From NCBI GenBank assembly GCA_965237995.1, contig CBDEGO010000006.1, positions 186,001 to 250,000 on the forward strand: a stretch of DNA of 64,000 nt, written 5' to 3'. Each line of letters begins with the position of its first letter. Positions within the stretch are counted from its first letter, which is position 1. Origin of the DNA: JAAELZ01 sp965237995 (GTDB lineage Bacteria > Pseudomonadota > Gammaproteobacteria > Arenicellales > Poriferihabitantaceae). The notes under the pieces are model-generated. The model was not told the origin of the DNA, did not search any database, and saw only the letters and a list, made by a program, of their open reading frames with translations. The position numbers and the translations under genes were made by a program. This document shows positions 8,866-18,007 of the stretch, one piece after another.

Positions 8866-10272
8866 TTATTTTGATTCAAACCAAGCTAACTGCTGATGAA
8901 GCTTCACCACTTCACCAACGATAAATAAAGACGGGGAGCTAACCACATTATCTTGCAAGTATTGCGTGATAGAGGCTAAATCACTGATATGTACTTTTTG
9001 CTCCAGTGTCGTGCCTTTTTCAATTAACGCAATCGGCATGCTCTTAGCCAAGCCATGTTCGATTAGTTTTTCACAGATCACTGGAAAGCCAATTAAGCCC
9101 ATATAAAAAACCAGCGTTTGGTCAGCGTCAATAAGCTGTGACCAATTCAAGTCAACTGAACCCTCTTTTAACTGCCCCGTCACAAACCGAACCGATTGCG
9201 CGTAATCACGATGCGTTAATGGTATGCCGCTATAACTGGCACAACCAGAGGCCGCTGTAATACCCGGTATCACTTGGAAACTGATATTTTCTTGAGCCAG
9301 AGTTTCTATTTCTTCTCCTCCACGCCCAAAAATAAATGGGTCCCCCCCCTTTAGGCGCGCAACCGTTTTTCCTTGTTTTGCCAAATCAACCAATATCTGG
9401 TTAATATTGTTTTGTGGCACACTGTGGTTAGCCCGTTGCTTACCCACATACACCATCTCTTGATCTTCACCAAACATCGCCAAAATTTCGGGCGAAACCA
9501 AGCGATCATAAACAATGACATCCGCTTGGTATAGTAATCTCACTGCACGAACCGTTAGCAGATCAGGGTCCCCTGGACCTGCACCAATTAAATACACTTC
9601 ACCCACTTTTGAACCGCTATCCCAACTTTGCAACGCAGTTTGCAATAAGGCTTCTGCTTTTTCTGTGCGCCCAGAAAACACACTTTCGCCCACAACGCCG
9701 CTTAACATTTGTTGCCAGAAATCCTTACGTTGATTGATATCAGGGAATTTGTTCACCACTTCTTTGCGATATGCACCCACTAAGCTCGCTAATTTACCGT
9801 AACCGCTCGGGATAACCGTGCGCAACTTACGGATCAACATTTTGGACAAAATCGGCGAGGCCGAGCCACTAGAAATAGCAATCTGTAACGGCTCTCTATT
9901 GAGCACCGACGGGAAAATGATATCGCAAGATTGCGCGTCATCAGCTACATTAATCAACACCAAACTGCGTTTAGCCTGTTGAGCGATTTGCTCATTTACT
10001 TCACGGTCATTCGTCGCAGTAACGATGAGCGCGAATCGAGTACTGACATCATCCGCAGACGCGGCCCTTTGGTTAAAAGTGATGCGGTTTTTCTCGATAA
10101 AATTTTGAAATGCGGGGATAACAGCCAGACTAATAATTTCTAGCACCGCGCCCGCAGAAGCTAGTGACTGCGCACGTCGATAGGCAACAGGGCCACCGCC
10201 AACCACCAAACAAGGTTTACCGCTTACATTGATCGATAGCGGTAATAAGGCAGGTTGTTGCCGTTTACTCAA
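8866..10272 (-). CDS. cysG: Siroheme synthase (uroporphyrinogen-III C-methyltransferase / precorrin-2 dehydrogenase / sirohydrochlorin ferrochelatase)
   Basis: This trifunctional enzyme makes siroheme, the cofactor of sulfite and nitrite reductases. The 468 residues have the expected two halves. Residues 1 to about 215 form the NAD-dependent dehydrogenase/ferrochelatase, with VVGGGPVAYRRAQSL and the SGSASPILSK stretch. Residues about 220-468 form the SAM uroporphyrinogen methyltransferase, with VYLIGAGPGDPDLLTVRA, the DRLVSPEIL motif and GGDPFIFGRGGEE. The start ATG overlaps the cobO stop by 4 bases (ATGA), indicating coupling. Siroheme shares the precorrin-2 branch with cobalamin, which fits the cobO neighbour. 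Confidence 0.96.
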   Translation of the reverse strand: MSKRQQPALLPLSINVSGKPCLVVGGGPVAYRRAQSLASAGAVLEIISLAVIPAFQNFIEKNRITFNQRAASADDVSTRFALIVTATNDREVNEQIAQQAKRSLVLINVADDAQSCDIIFPSVLNREPLQIAISSGSASPILSKMLIRKLRTVIPSGYGKLASLVGAYRKEVVNKFPDINQRKDFWQQMLSGVVGESVFSGRTEKAEALLQTALQSWDSGSKVGEVYLIGAGPGDPDLLTVRAVRLLYQADVIVYDRLVSPEILAMFGEDQEMVYVGKQRANHSVPQNNINQILVDLAKQGKTVARLKGGDPFIFGRGGEEIETLAQENISFQVIPGITAASGCASYSGIPLTHRDYAQSVRFVTGQLKEGSVDLNWSQLIDADQTLVFYMGLIGFPVICEKLIEHGLAKSMPIALIEKGTTLEQKVHISDLASITQYLQDNVVSSPSLFIVGEVVKLHQQLAWFESK

Positions 10273-10805
10273 AACTCAACGCCTTGCTCTGCTTCTATTC
10301 CTTCATCAAAAGCATGTTTAATTGGGCGCATTTCCGTTACCGTGTTAGCGACTTCAATCACTTCAGGTGCGGCGTTTCGACCCGTCATGACTAAGTGCAG
10401 CCACTTAGGCTTTTCATCGGTAATAAATGTGGCAAGCTCTTCGCCTGAGAGCCAGTTATAGCCGCAGCAATAATTAATTTCATCTAGCATGACCAGATCA
10501 AACTTTTCGCTACGCATTTTTCCTTTTGCAAACTCCCAGATTTCTCGGGTTGTCGCGATGTCTTGTTCAGGGTTTTTAGTATCCCAAGTAAATCCGTCAC
10601 CCATAACGTGCCATTCAATATTGTCGAATTTCTCTGAGGCACGCTGCTCGCCCGTTTTCCAGGCCCCTTTAATAAATTGGATAACACACACATTCAACCC
10701 CCATCCGGCAGCGCGAAATACCACCCCAAAACCGCTCGATGATTTACCTTTGCCTTCACCGGTATGCACTAAGGTAATCCCTTTTCGTCGTTCTCTAGTT
10801 TTCAT
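10269..10805 (-). CDS. cobO: Cob(I)yrinic acid a,c-diamide adenosyltransferase
   Basis: This is a corrinoid adenosyltransferase of the CobO/BtuR/CobA family; it attaches the 5'-deoxyadenosyl ligand to cob(I)alamin or its precursors. It has 178 residues, with the ATP-binding P-loop HTGEGKGKSSSGFG near the N-terminus, DLVMLDEINYC as the Walker B-like strand, and the LVMTGRNAAPEVIEVANTVTEM motif. It overlaps cysG by 4 bases. No other cobalamin synthesis gene is seen in the window, so it may act in salvage of imported corrinoids. Confidence 0.94.
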   Translation of the reverse strand: MKTRERRKGITLVHTGEGKGKSSSGFGVVFRAAGWGLNVCVIQFIKGAWKTGEQRASEKFDNIEWHVMGDGFTWDTKNPEQDIATTREIWEFAKGKMRSEKFDLVMLDEINYCCGYNWLSGEELATFITDEKPKWLHLVMTGRNAAPEVIEVANTVTEMRPIKHAFDEGIEAEQGVEF

Positions 10806-10936
10806 TTATACAGGTATTTAGTTTTATCGGATTGAATGGTTAGCGCTATATACTACAAACAATTATAGCGCTTCTGCCATGGTACTATCCGCTACAGACG
10901 ACATAAATTTAGGCGAAATGCACCCAAGTGTCCGAC

Positions 10937-13357
10937 ATGGAACGTGAACAAATAAACCCCTCGCTACAAGCCAATCAACCCGTCAGGTTTAAAGACGATA
11001 GACTCTCGCTGTTGGCGATTTTTTGGCCGTGGGTACTGTCGGCTGGGCTATTATCTGTCACTTTTCTACCGCGGCTCTACCCCGTTGTGTTGATAGCATT
11101 GCTCGCAGTATGCATGTTGGTTGCTATCCAAGTTAAATCAATACGGGTGATCTGCGTTTTTCTTTTTGGCGTACTATGGACCACGCTGTATGCACTTTGG
11201 GTTTTATCAGCCGAACTAGATGACAAGCTAGAAGGGCAAGAGGTACAAGTAATCGGGCACATTATCGGTCTACCTAAACTGACTGATCGATATGCCCAGT
11301 TTAACTTTGATGTTGAAACACTAAGCTTTCAGGGCGCTCAATATCCCAGCCCTAAAAGAATTAGACTACGCTGGTATGCAAACAATCCGCCATCGTTGTC
11401 TTCAGGGGAACACTGGCAATTCTTAGTTAAGCTTAAAAAGCCACATGGCTCGGCAAACCCTGGAACTTTTAACTATGAGTCTTGGCTGTTCTCTCAACGT
11501 ATTCGAGCGACGGGCTACGTGAGAAAACCCGATACCGCCACATTAATTAACCCCGCAATGTTTTCAGGCGTAGATAATTTCAGAGCGCGGTTTTCTTCGT
11601 GGCTAAATACATCAAAGCTAGAACAAACCGCTATCATCAGCGCGCTGTCAGTCGGAATACGACAAACCCTATCTGATGCACAGTGGGCTACGCTGCAAAA
11701 TACTGGCACTAATCACTTAATCGCTATTTCAGGTTTACATATTGGTTTAGTCGCTGGCTTTTTATATTTTATCGGCGGCTTGGTATGGCGGCATACGTTC
11801 CTGATTACAACCTTTTATCCCACCCAAAAAGCCGCGTGGTTTTTTGCCTTACTCGGCGCCATCATTTATGCAGCGTTAGCAGGGTTTGCCATTCCTACCA
11901 AACGCGCGATGATTATGCTCATTACCGTGGCCGCTTTATTCTTTATCGGACGGCGACCCGGTGCTTGGTTTGCTTTAGGACTGGTACTGGCAGTCGTCCT
12001 TTTATTTGACCCACTTGCGCCGCTGAGTGCTGGGTTTTGGCTATCGTTTTTAGCCGTTGGCTTTATCTTGCTGACGATTAGCCCTAGTACAAAAGACCGG
12101 TTGATTAATCAAGGCCTAAGCCCTCGCCGTCACTTTATCCATACTCAATGGAGGCGGCTATTTAGCTTCACCAAAATTCAAGTAGCGCTACTCGTCGGTC
12201 TAGCCCCTCTATTGTTGCTCACCTTTCAGAAGATTTCTTTAGTCTCCATTGTTGCTAATTTTATTGCGGTTCCCATTATCGGATGTATTGTGATTCCCTT
12301 GGTGTTGATGGGTGTACTGTTATTTAGTATTAATCTACCCAACCTTAGTGTTTGGTTTATTCATCTTGCGGATGAAGTGCTTGCGTTCTGCTGGCCCTAC
12401 CTCGAATCACTAGGCAATGCCTCATTTGCAATTTGGCAACAAGGTATCACTTGGCCTGTTGCACTGTGCGCGCTGTTAGGATCAATCGGATTACTATCAG
12501 CAAGATTAGGAGCATGGCGTTGGCTGTTTGCCTTGGCTTGGGTGCCCGTATTGCTGGCTAAGCCTTCCACGCCTAAAGAAGGCGAATTGTGGTTAAGTGT
12601 TTTAGATGTCGGACAAGGACTGGCTGTTGTTGTACAAACAGCCAATCACTCTTTACTGTACGATACCGGTCCGCGATTTGAAGGCGGCTTTGACGCGGGC
12701 AAATCCATTGTCGTGCCCTATTTACGACACCAAGGGATCAAACAGCTCTCTACCATTGTCATTAGCCATAACAATATCGACCATATTGGCGGGTTGAACG
12801 CCGTTAAGCAACAATTCCAACCTAAGGAGTTAATAGCAAGTAGCCATGAGAATATTGACCACACCCAAGCATGTGTCGCTGGCAAATCTTGGCAATGGGA
12901 TACAATTAAATTCGAATTTATCTACCCCAAGGTGAGTTCAATGGAGACGGGTAACAATGCATCTTGCGTACTTATCATGACCACAGCCTACGGCTCCGTG
13001 CTGTTGACAGGTGATATTGAAAAAGAAGCAGAGTCACTTATCCTAAATTCTGCCAATTCAGCTGGTCTACTAAATGCCGATATTTTAGTTGCCCCTCACC
13101 ATGGAAGCAAAAGCTCCTCTACGCCAGCATTTATCCACGCTGTTTCACCAAAACACGTGGTATTTAGCGCAGGATACAGAAATCGTTTCGGCCACCCTCA
13201 TCCAGCGGTGGTCGATGCTTACCAAGCTGAAAACGCCCAAGTCTACCGTACAGCGCAAAGCGGTAGAATTTTATTCAAGCTCAATAGCGATGGTATCCAC
13301 AGCCGTACATACCGAGACGAAAGCTTACATTATTGGCAAAAGCCTAAGAAATACTAA
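10937..13357 (+). CDS. comEC: DNA internalization-related competence protein ComEC/Rec2
   Basis: ComEC forms the inner-membrane channel that imports single-stranded DNA during natural transformation. The protein has about 806 residues in three parts: an N-terminal membrane and DUF4131 region with an OB-like stretch, a central multi-span Competence domain (about 220-500; ISGLHIGLVAG and PTKRAMIM are typical), and a C-terminal metallo-beta-lactamase-like domain (about 555-790). In the last the metal motif reads HNNIDHIGG rather than HxHxDH, followed by LVAPHHGSKSSST. I chose ATG at 10937; an in-frame GTG at 10928 is an alternative. It diverges from cobO. Confidence 0.94.
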   Translation: MEREQINPSLQANQPVRFKDDRLSLLAIFWPWVLSAGLLSVTFLPRLYPVVLIALLAVCMLVAIQVKSIRVICVFLFGVLWTTLYALWVLSAELDDKLEGQEVQVIGHIIGLPKLTDRYAQFNFDVETLSFQGAQYPSPKRIRLRWYANNPPSLSSGEHWQFLVKLKKPHGSANPGTFNYESWLFSQRIRATGYVRKPDTATLINPAMFSGVDNFRARFSSWLNTSKLEQTAIISALSVGIRQTLSDAQWATLQNTGTNHLIAISGLHIGLVAGFLYFIGGLVWRHTFLITTFYPTQKAAWFFALLGAIIYAALAGFAIPTKRAMIMLITVAALFFIGRRPGAWFALGLVLAVVLLFDPLAPLSAGFWLSFLAVGFILLTISPSTKDRLINQGLSPRRHFIHTQWRRLFSFTKIQVALLVGLAPLLLLTFQKISLVSIVANFIAVPIIGCIVIPLVLMGVLLFSINLPNLSVWFIHLADEVLAFCWPYLESLGNASFAIWQQGITWPVALCALLGSIGLLSARLGAWRWLFALAWVPVLLAKPSTPKEGELWLSVLDVGQGLAVVVQTANHSLLYDTGPRFEGGFDAGKSIVVPYLRHQGIKQLSTIVISHNNIDHIGGLNAVKQQFQPKELIASSHENIDHTQACVAGKSWQWDTIKFEFIYPKVSSMETGNNASCVLIMTTAYGSVLLTGDIEKEAESLILNSANSAGLLNADILVAPHHGSKSSSTPAFIHAVSPKHVVFSAGYRNRFGHPHPAVVDAYQAENAQVYRTAQSGRILFKLNSDGIHSRTYRDESLHYWQKPKKY

Positions 13358-13366
13358 GCCTCTATT

Positions 13367-14530
13367 ATGACTAAAAAACTAAGTAGTACATTCACACCGC
13401 TCGGCAACATTGACGTCCAAACGTTTTTGTCTTCAATTTGGCAGAAAAAACCACTGCTGATACCGAATGCTTATCCCAACTTAAACCCGCTGCTTAACGC
13501 GCAAGAACTTGCAGGCTTAGCTTGTGAAGAAGAAGTTGAAGCGCGTATCGTAATCAATGAGGTTGATGATCAATGGCGCTTACTTAATGGGCCATTTGAG
13601 GAACCGGACTTTACATCATTGCCAAAAAGCCACTGGACTTTGCTGGTACAGGCCGTCGATTTATGGGTGCCAGAAGCGGCCAGCTTACTTGAAGATTTTA
13701 ACTTTATACCGCGTTGGCGCCGGGATGATTTAATGGTGAGCTACGCAACCAAAGGCGGCGGGGTGGGACCACACTACGATCACTATGACGTATTTTTATT
13801 ACAGGCCCAAGGACAAAGGCGTTGGGAAGTCGGGGGCCACTATAATGACCAAAGCCCGCGCAACGAAGACTCTCCACTATTGCAATTAACAGACTGGCAA
13901 GCAGAGCAAACTTGGACACTGGGGCCCGGTGACATGCTATATATTCCTCCGGGCGTCGGCCATAACGGTGTCGCGCTAGACGACGACTGTATGACCTACT
14001 CGATTGGATTTAGAGCCCCTTCATTCTCTGAAATACTGTGCGGTATTACGGATTTAGCTTCTGATCATTTAGCCAGCGACCAACGCTTTAAAGATATCAA
14101 TCTTAAGGCCGGCGTAAAGGCGGGAGAGATACGCACTGAAGATATTGATCAGCTGAGTACACTTTTACACGACCTGGCAGAGGACCGCGCGCTACTTACG
14201 CGCTGGTTTGGGCAATCTGTCACCTCGCTTAAATACCCCGAACTGACAGAGGCGATACATGAAGATGGACGTCTAAGTGCCGCCACATTACTTAAGCAAG
14301 ATAACCTATTAACACTTAGTGCAGGTACTAGAGTTGCCTACCATCGATCCGATACAACGCTATTCTTCTTTGTAAATGAACAGGAAATACCATTACAAAC
14401 GTCTCAAGAAGCACTCGTTTCAAGCCTATGTAACTCAGCCCAAATATCCACAACAGAGGTCGCGCCATCGGACGAAAATATGGCGTTAATTCAACGTTTA
14501 TTAGACGAAGAAGTTCTAGTCATATCTTAG
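13367..14530 (+). CDS. roxA: Ribosomal protein L16 arginine hydroxylase (JmjC/cupin oxygenase), RoxA/YcfD type
   Basis: This 387-residue protein belongs to the JmjC-type 2-oxoglutarate/Fe(II) oxygenases of the ROX family; E. coli YcfD hydroxylates Arg81 of ribosomal protein L16. The Fe-binding H-x-D is in GGGVGPHYDHYDVFLLQ, and the distal His in YIPPGVGHNGVAL. The C-terminal winged-helix-like region of about 150 residues is present, so it is full length. It starts 9 bases after comEC ends, so the two are probably cotranscribed, and it ends just before a strong bidirectional terminator. Confidence 0.93.
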   Translation: MTKKLSSTFTPLGNIDVQTFLSSIWQKKPLLIPNAYPNLNPLLNAQELAGLACEEEVEARIVINEVDDQWRLLNGPFEEPDFTSLPKSHWTLLVQAVDLWVPEAASLLEDFNFIPRWRRDDLMVSYATKGGGVGPHYDHYDVFLLQAQGQRRWEVGGHYNDQSPRNEDSPLLQLTDWQAEQTWTLGPGDMLYIPPGVGHNGVALDDDCMTYSIGFRAPSFSEILCGITDLASDHLASDQRFKDINLKAGVKAGEIRTEDIDQLSTLLHDLAEDRALLTRWFGQSVTSLKYPELTEAIHEDGRLSAATLLKQDNLLTLSAGTRVAYHRSDTTLFFFVNEQEIPLQTSQEALVSSLCNSAQISTTEVAPSDENMALIQRLLDEEVLVIS

Positions 14531-14552
14531 GCGGCGTTAACCGCATTCTCAC

Positions 14553-14581
14553 AAAAAACCCGGCAATGCGCCGGGTTTTTG
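14553..14581. terminator. Bidirectional terminator between roxA and proV
   Basis: An 11-base inverted repeat AAAAACCCGGC / GCCGGGTTTTT with loop AATGC lies between two convergent genes. It is flanked by an A-run on the left and a T-run on the right, so it can end transcription from both sides. Confidence 0.9.
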
Positions 14582-14605
14582 CTTCATTTGGTTTAGACTG
14601 AAACG

Positions 14606-15655
14606 CTATTTGTATCGCGCCTCAGAATTACCTTCCATCTCTGGGCGCGCAATACCTGCAATCGCCTGCATTAAGTCCAAGCTACCTAATACTTGGCCTT
14701 CATCGTCAACTACATTTGCAGATTGCGATTTATCCGCTGCGATTAGTTGCAAAGCCTCTTCCAACACCATATCTTGATTCAAGTTTGGCCCTTTATTTGA
14801 ACCGCCTTGCGTCATCACAGAGCGTAACTTCACTACTCGACTACGATTAATATCTTGAACAAAATCAAAAATGTAATCGTCAGCCGGGTGCAAGATAATA
14901 TCTTGTGGGTCGCCCTGCTGAATAACAGCGCCATCACGTAAGATAGCGATCTTATCGCCGATACGTAAGGCTTCGTCTAAGTCATGCGTGATAAACACGA
15001 TGGTTTTATGCAACTCTTCTTGCAGACCTAGCAAGACATCTTGCATATCAGTTCTTATCAACGGGTCAAGCGCCGAAAATGCTTCATCCATAAATAGAAT
15101 TTCCGCATCCGTTGCCAAAGCCCGCGCTAAACCAACGCGCTGTTGCATACCGCCAGACAACTGCGAAGGATAACGATCTTCAAAACCCGCTAAACCGACA
15201 CGCTCCAACCATTTGTGGCTTTGCTCTTTAGCAACTGCTAACGGCGTACCTTGAATGGTTAGACCATAGGCAACATTCTCGGCCACGGTTCTGTGCACAT
15301 GTAAGCCAAACTTCTGGAACACCATTGACGCCTTGTGGCGCCTGAACTCCATTAGTTCGTCTTTAGACATACCAATTACGTCAACACCGTCGACAATGAC
15401 CTTACCAGCTGTAGGCTCGATTAGGCGATTGATATGGCGAATCAGCGTTGATTTACCCGAACCAGATAAGCCCATGATCACTGAAATACCACGTGCTGGT
15501 ATATCAATATTGATGTCTTTCAACCCCAATACATGGCCATGTTGTTCAAGCAAATCTTGCTTAGACATGCCATTTTGTACTTTCTCTAGTACTTCCGTTG
15601 GATTTGGGCCGAAAATCTTATATAGACTTTCTATCTGTATTTTAGTCTCAGTCAT
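14606..15655 (-). CDS. proV: Glycine betaine/proline ABC transporter, ATP-binding subunit
   Basis: ProV is the ATPase of the ProU/OpuA-type compatible-solute importer. From the chosen start it has 349 residues. Seen are Walker A GLSGSGKST, the signature LSGGMQQRVGLARALA, Walker B ILFMDEAFSALDP, the H-loop ITHD, and a C-terminal CBS-like region (about 270-345). An in-frame ATG 60 bases upstream (15715) would extend it deep into proW. I prefer ATG at 15655 (MTETKIQIESL), which overlaps proW by only 8 bases and matches the family N-terminus. Confidence 0.95.
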   Translation of the reverse strand: MTETKIQIESLYKIFGPNPTEVLEKVQNGMSKQDLLEQHGHVLGLKDINIDIPARGISVIMGLSGSGKSTLIRHINRLIEPTAGKVIVDGVDVIGMSKDELMEFRRHKASMVFQKFGLHVHRTVAENVAYGLTIQGTPLAVAKEQSHKWLERVGLAGFEDRYPSQLSGGMQQRVGLARALATDAEILFMDEAFSALDPLIRTDMQDVLLGLQEELHKTIVFITHDLDEALRIGDKIAILRDGAVIQQGDPQDIILHPADDYIFDFVQDINRSRVVKLRSVMTQGGSNKGPNLNQDMVLEEALQLIAADKSQSANVVDDEGQVLGSLDLMQAIAGIARPEMEGNSEARYK

Positions 15656-16538
15656 GGTTCGCCCCGTGTCTGTGTTTTTGTAGTCGTAGGCCGTACTCTT
15701 GCGAAACACGATCAAAAATAATCGCTATCGCAACAATCGCTAAACCATTCATTAAGCCTAAGGCTAAATACTGATTGGAGATAGAACGTAGCACAGGTAC
15801 GCCTAGTCCAGCGACGCCGATCATTGACGCAATAACAACCATACCTAATGCCATCATGATGGTCTGATTTACCCCTGCAAAAATATTGGGTAACGCCAAC
15901 GGGATCTGCACACCAAACAGGCGCTGCTTATAATTTGCGCCAAACGCATCCGCCGCCTCTAAGGCTTCTTTTTCAACTAAGCGGATACCCAAGTTAGTCA
16001 ACCGCACAATAGGGGGCATGGCGTAAATACACACCGCAATTAAGCCCGGAACTTTACCGATACCCAGTAACATCACAACCGGAATTAAATATACAAATGC
16101 CGGAATGGTCTGCATGATATCTAAAATTGGGGTAACAATACGCTGAGCTCTATCTGAGCGCGCCATTAATATGCCCAGAGGGATGCCTAATGTGACACAC
16201 ACAATCGTTGCAACAGAAATAATCGCCAATGTCGACATGGTATCTTCCCACATACCGAAATACCCGATCGCCAGGAATGACAATATCGAGCCAATTACGA
16301 TTTTGATACTACGTGAACCAAACCACGCTAGCGTAGCAATCACTATGATAATGATGGGCCAAGGTGTAGCTAAAAGTAACTTTTCAAGCCAAACCAAAAA
16401 TTTAAGTAAAAACTCAAAAGAATTCTCAAGCGTTTCTCCGTACTCTCTAGAAAAGTCCCTAAAAGAACTATCTATTCCTTTTTTAAGGTCGCGAAGAGAT
16501 TGACGCCCCATTTCGGGAAATTCGTCAAAAAAAGACAT
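15648..16538 (-). CDS. proW: Glycine betaine/proline ABC transporter, permease subunit
   Basis: This is the membrane permease of the ProU-type importer, 296 residues. A long hydrophilic N-terminus (about 1-55) precedes several membrane helices. The transporter core includes LDIMQTIPAFVYLIPVVMLLGIG and the EAA-like loop EAADAFGANYKQRLFGVQIPLALPNI, which contacts ProV. It is separated from proX by 102 bases that hold a terminator-like hairpin, and it overlaps proV by 8 bases. Confidence 0.95.
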   Translation of the reverse strand: MSFFDEFPEMGRQSLRDLKKGIDSSFRDFSREYGETLENSFEFLLKFLVWLEKLLLATPWPIIIIVIATLAWFGSRSIKIVIGSILSFLAIGYFGMWEDTMSTLAIISVATIVCVTLGIPLGILMARSDRAQRIVTPILDIMQTIPAFVYLIPVVMLLGIGKVPGLIAVCIYAMPPIVRLTNLGIRLVEKEALEAADAFGANYKQRLFGVQIPLALPNIFAGVNQTIMMALGMVVIASMIGVAGLGVPVLRSISNQYLALGLMNGLAIVAIAIIFDRVSQEYGLRLQKHRHGANHD

Positions 16539-16567
16539 ATCTACCTCCTAGTCTATTATTAGTATTT

Positions 16568-16601
16568 AAAAAAAATGCCTGCCTACATTCGCAGACAGGC
16601 A
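16568..16601 (-). terminator. Attenuating terminator hairpin between proX and proW
   Basis: On the minus strand an 11-bp hairpin (TGCCTG paired with CAGGCA, extended by five pairs including two G-U, loop GAAT) is followed directly by eight T residues. It sits in the gap after the proX stop and before the proW start. It looks like a partial terminator that would yield more binding protein than membrane components. Confidence 0.75.
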
Positions 16602-16640
16602 CATCTTAACGTTTTTGCTAACGTTAGTTAAGCATTGCTT

Positions 16641-17651
16641 TTATTTAATCGCTTCCTTAACTTTAGCCGCAACATCTGCAGATACCCAGCTTTCCCAAAC
16701 AGGGTCGGTCAATAAGAACTCGATGGCTGCGTCTTCGCCAGCAGCTTGGTTATCTAACATATAAACTAACATTGTACCCATAGATTCAGCAGAGAATACA
16801 CGCTTGCCTAAGTATTCCATCACTTCAGGGCCACCATTTTTCTTGAAATCGTCTGTTACAACAGTATGTACTTCAGACTCTGTCCACGCAGAGGCCTGTG
16901 GATCATCACACTCTTGCTCAGGCTTAACAATGCAACCATCCCAATGGTCTGCACCCACGAATGGGACACCAAAAGGAATCAACACCATGTTGTTTTTCCC
17001 TAACATTGCAGTAGGCGCCCAGTAGTAGCCAAACCAGTTTTCTTTACGCTCAACGGCTTTAGTCATAGAACCGTCTAAGCCCGCTTGAGAACCAGGGTCG
17101 ACCAATTTCCAGCCTTTCGCTTCCATATCAAAAGCACGGTAGAGGTTAGCGTTAGTTAACTGACAACCCCAACCTGCAGGACAACCGATAAATGCACCTT
17201 TAGAAGAATCTTCTACATCTGGAAACAAGTCAGGGCGCTCTAAGATATCCAAAACCGTTTTTAAATCAGGGTTCGCTTCAGCTGTATAACTTGGAATCCA
17301 CCAGCCTTCACCTAAACCCGTGATTGGGCCGCTGTTTGCTGAGTGCAGTGAACCTGCTTCGAAAGCCGCGTTAAGTGGCTCACGTACTGCATTGATCCAA
17401 AGCTCGCCAGCGATATGTGGCTGACCTTTCTCGTTCATTGAAGCGAAAGTAGTCGTTGTCGCTCCTGGAATCATTTCTACATTACAATCCCAACCTGCTT
17501 CTAGGATGATTTTGTCTATGTTAGCCATCAGTTCACCCGATGCCCAGTTCCACTCTGCGATTTGAACGTCGCCACATGCCGCATAGGCGCTGTTTGCGCT
17601 AAATGCTAATGCTGCAACAAGTGCGCCTTGCTTAATTAGTTTGCTTTTCAT
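16641..17651 (-). CDS. proX: Glycine betaine/proline ABC transporter, periplasmic substrate-binding protein
   Basis: ProX captures betaine-type osmolytes in the periplasm and delivers them to ProWV. The 336 residues begin with a clear signal peptide (KLIKQGALVAALAFSANSAYA, cleavage before ACGDVQ) and follow the OpuAC fold. The sequence is rich in Trp and Tyr (VQIAEWNWASGELMANI, GEGWWIPSYT), as expected for a quaternary-ammonium cage, though I have not assigned the cage residues. It is the first gene of proXWV, which is the reverse of the E. coli proVWX order, and has a good Shine-Dalgarno (CTGGAG) before ATG at 17651. Confidence 0.94.
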   Translation of the reverse strand: MKSKLIKQGALVAALAFSANSAYAACGDVQIAEWNWASGELMANIDKIILEAGWDCNVEMIPGATTTTFASMNEKGQPHIAGELWINAVREPLNAAFEAGSLHSANSGPITGLGEGWWIPSYTAEANPDLKTVLDILERPDLFPDVEDSSKGAFIGCPAGWGCQLTNANLYRAFDMEAKGWKLVDPGSQAGLDGSMTKAVERKENWFGYYWAPTAMLGKNNMVLIPFGVPFVGADHWDGCIVKPEQECDDPQASAWTESEVHTVVTDDFKKNGGPEVMEYLGKRVFSAESMGTMLVYMLDNQAAGEDAAIEFLLTDPVWESWVSADVAAKVKEAIK

Positions 17652-18007
17652 CTTAATTTTTTCTCCAGTATTATTAATCTTTACTCAGTATCGTTGACCT
17701 TACTCTTTTGTTGCTCAAACTAATTGATTGTTAGTGAGCTTGTGTTTAATTGAGCTTGTTCTTTAATTAACTAAGTGGTCTTGAAAACTAGACAGCGTTA
17801 CATAAAAACCTGTTTAGTTGCGAGGCTAACCTTACCGATTGCCTTATCTTGAGTCAAGAATAAGTCAACATATAAGTAGTTTTCGTCGCTAACTTAGATA
17901 TTTAGTTAAACAAAGGTTTAGTTTCGGACACTTTAACGCCATTTTCGCAGGCCTTTAGCAATGTTACACCACTTTATTTGCAGACTATTTCAGCTTTTCT
18001 GAAAATT
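17652..18007 (-). promoter_or_regulatory. proXWV upstream region with repeats and a palindrome
   Basis: This 356-base gap between hemL and proX holds no convincing gene. I see an imperfect tandem repeat of about 17 bases (TGAGCTTGTGTTTAAT at 17734 and TGAGCTTGTTCTTTAAT at 17750), an odd-length palindrome CTTGAGTCAAG at 17848-17858, and two TTGACT hexamers 11 bases apart on the minus strand in the same area that could serve as -35 boxes. These are candidate operator and promoter elements for osmotic control; no regulator can be assigned. Confidence 0.45.

Noticed and set aside
10489..10821. 110-codon plus-strand open frame
   Set aside because: It lies fully antisense to cobO, a clear gene.
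15656..15715. N-terminal extension of proV by 20 codons
   Set aside because: The residues lie inside proW and do not match ProV; ATG 15655 is the natural start.
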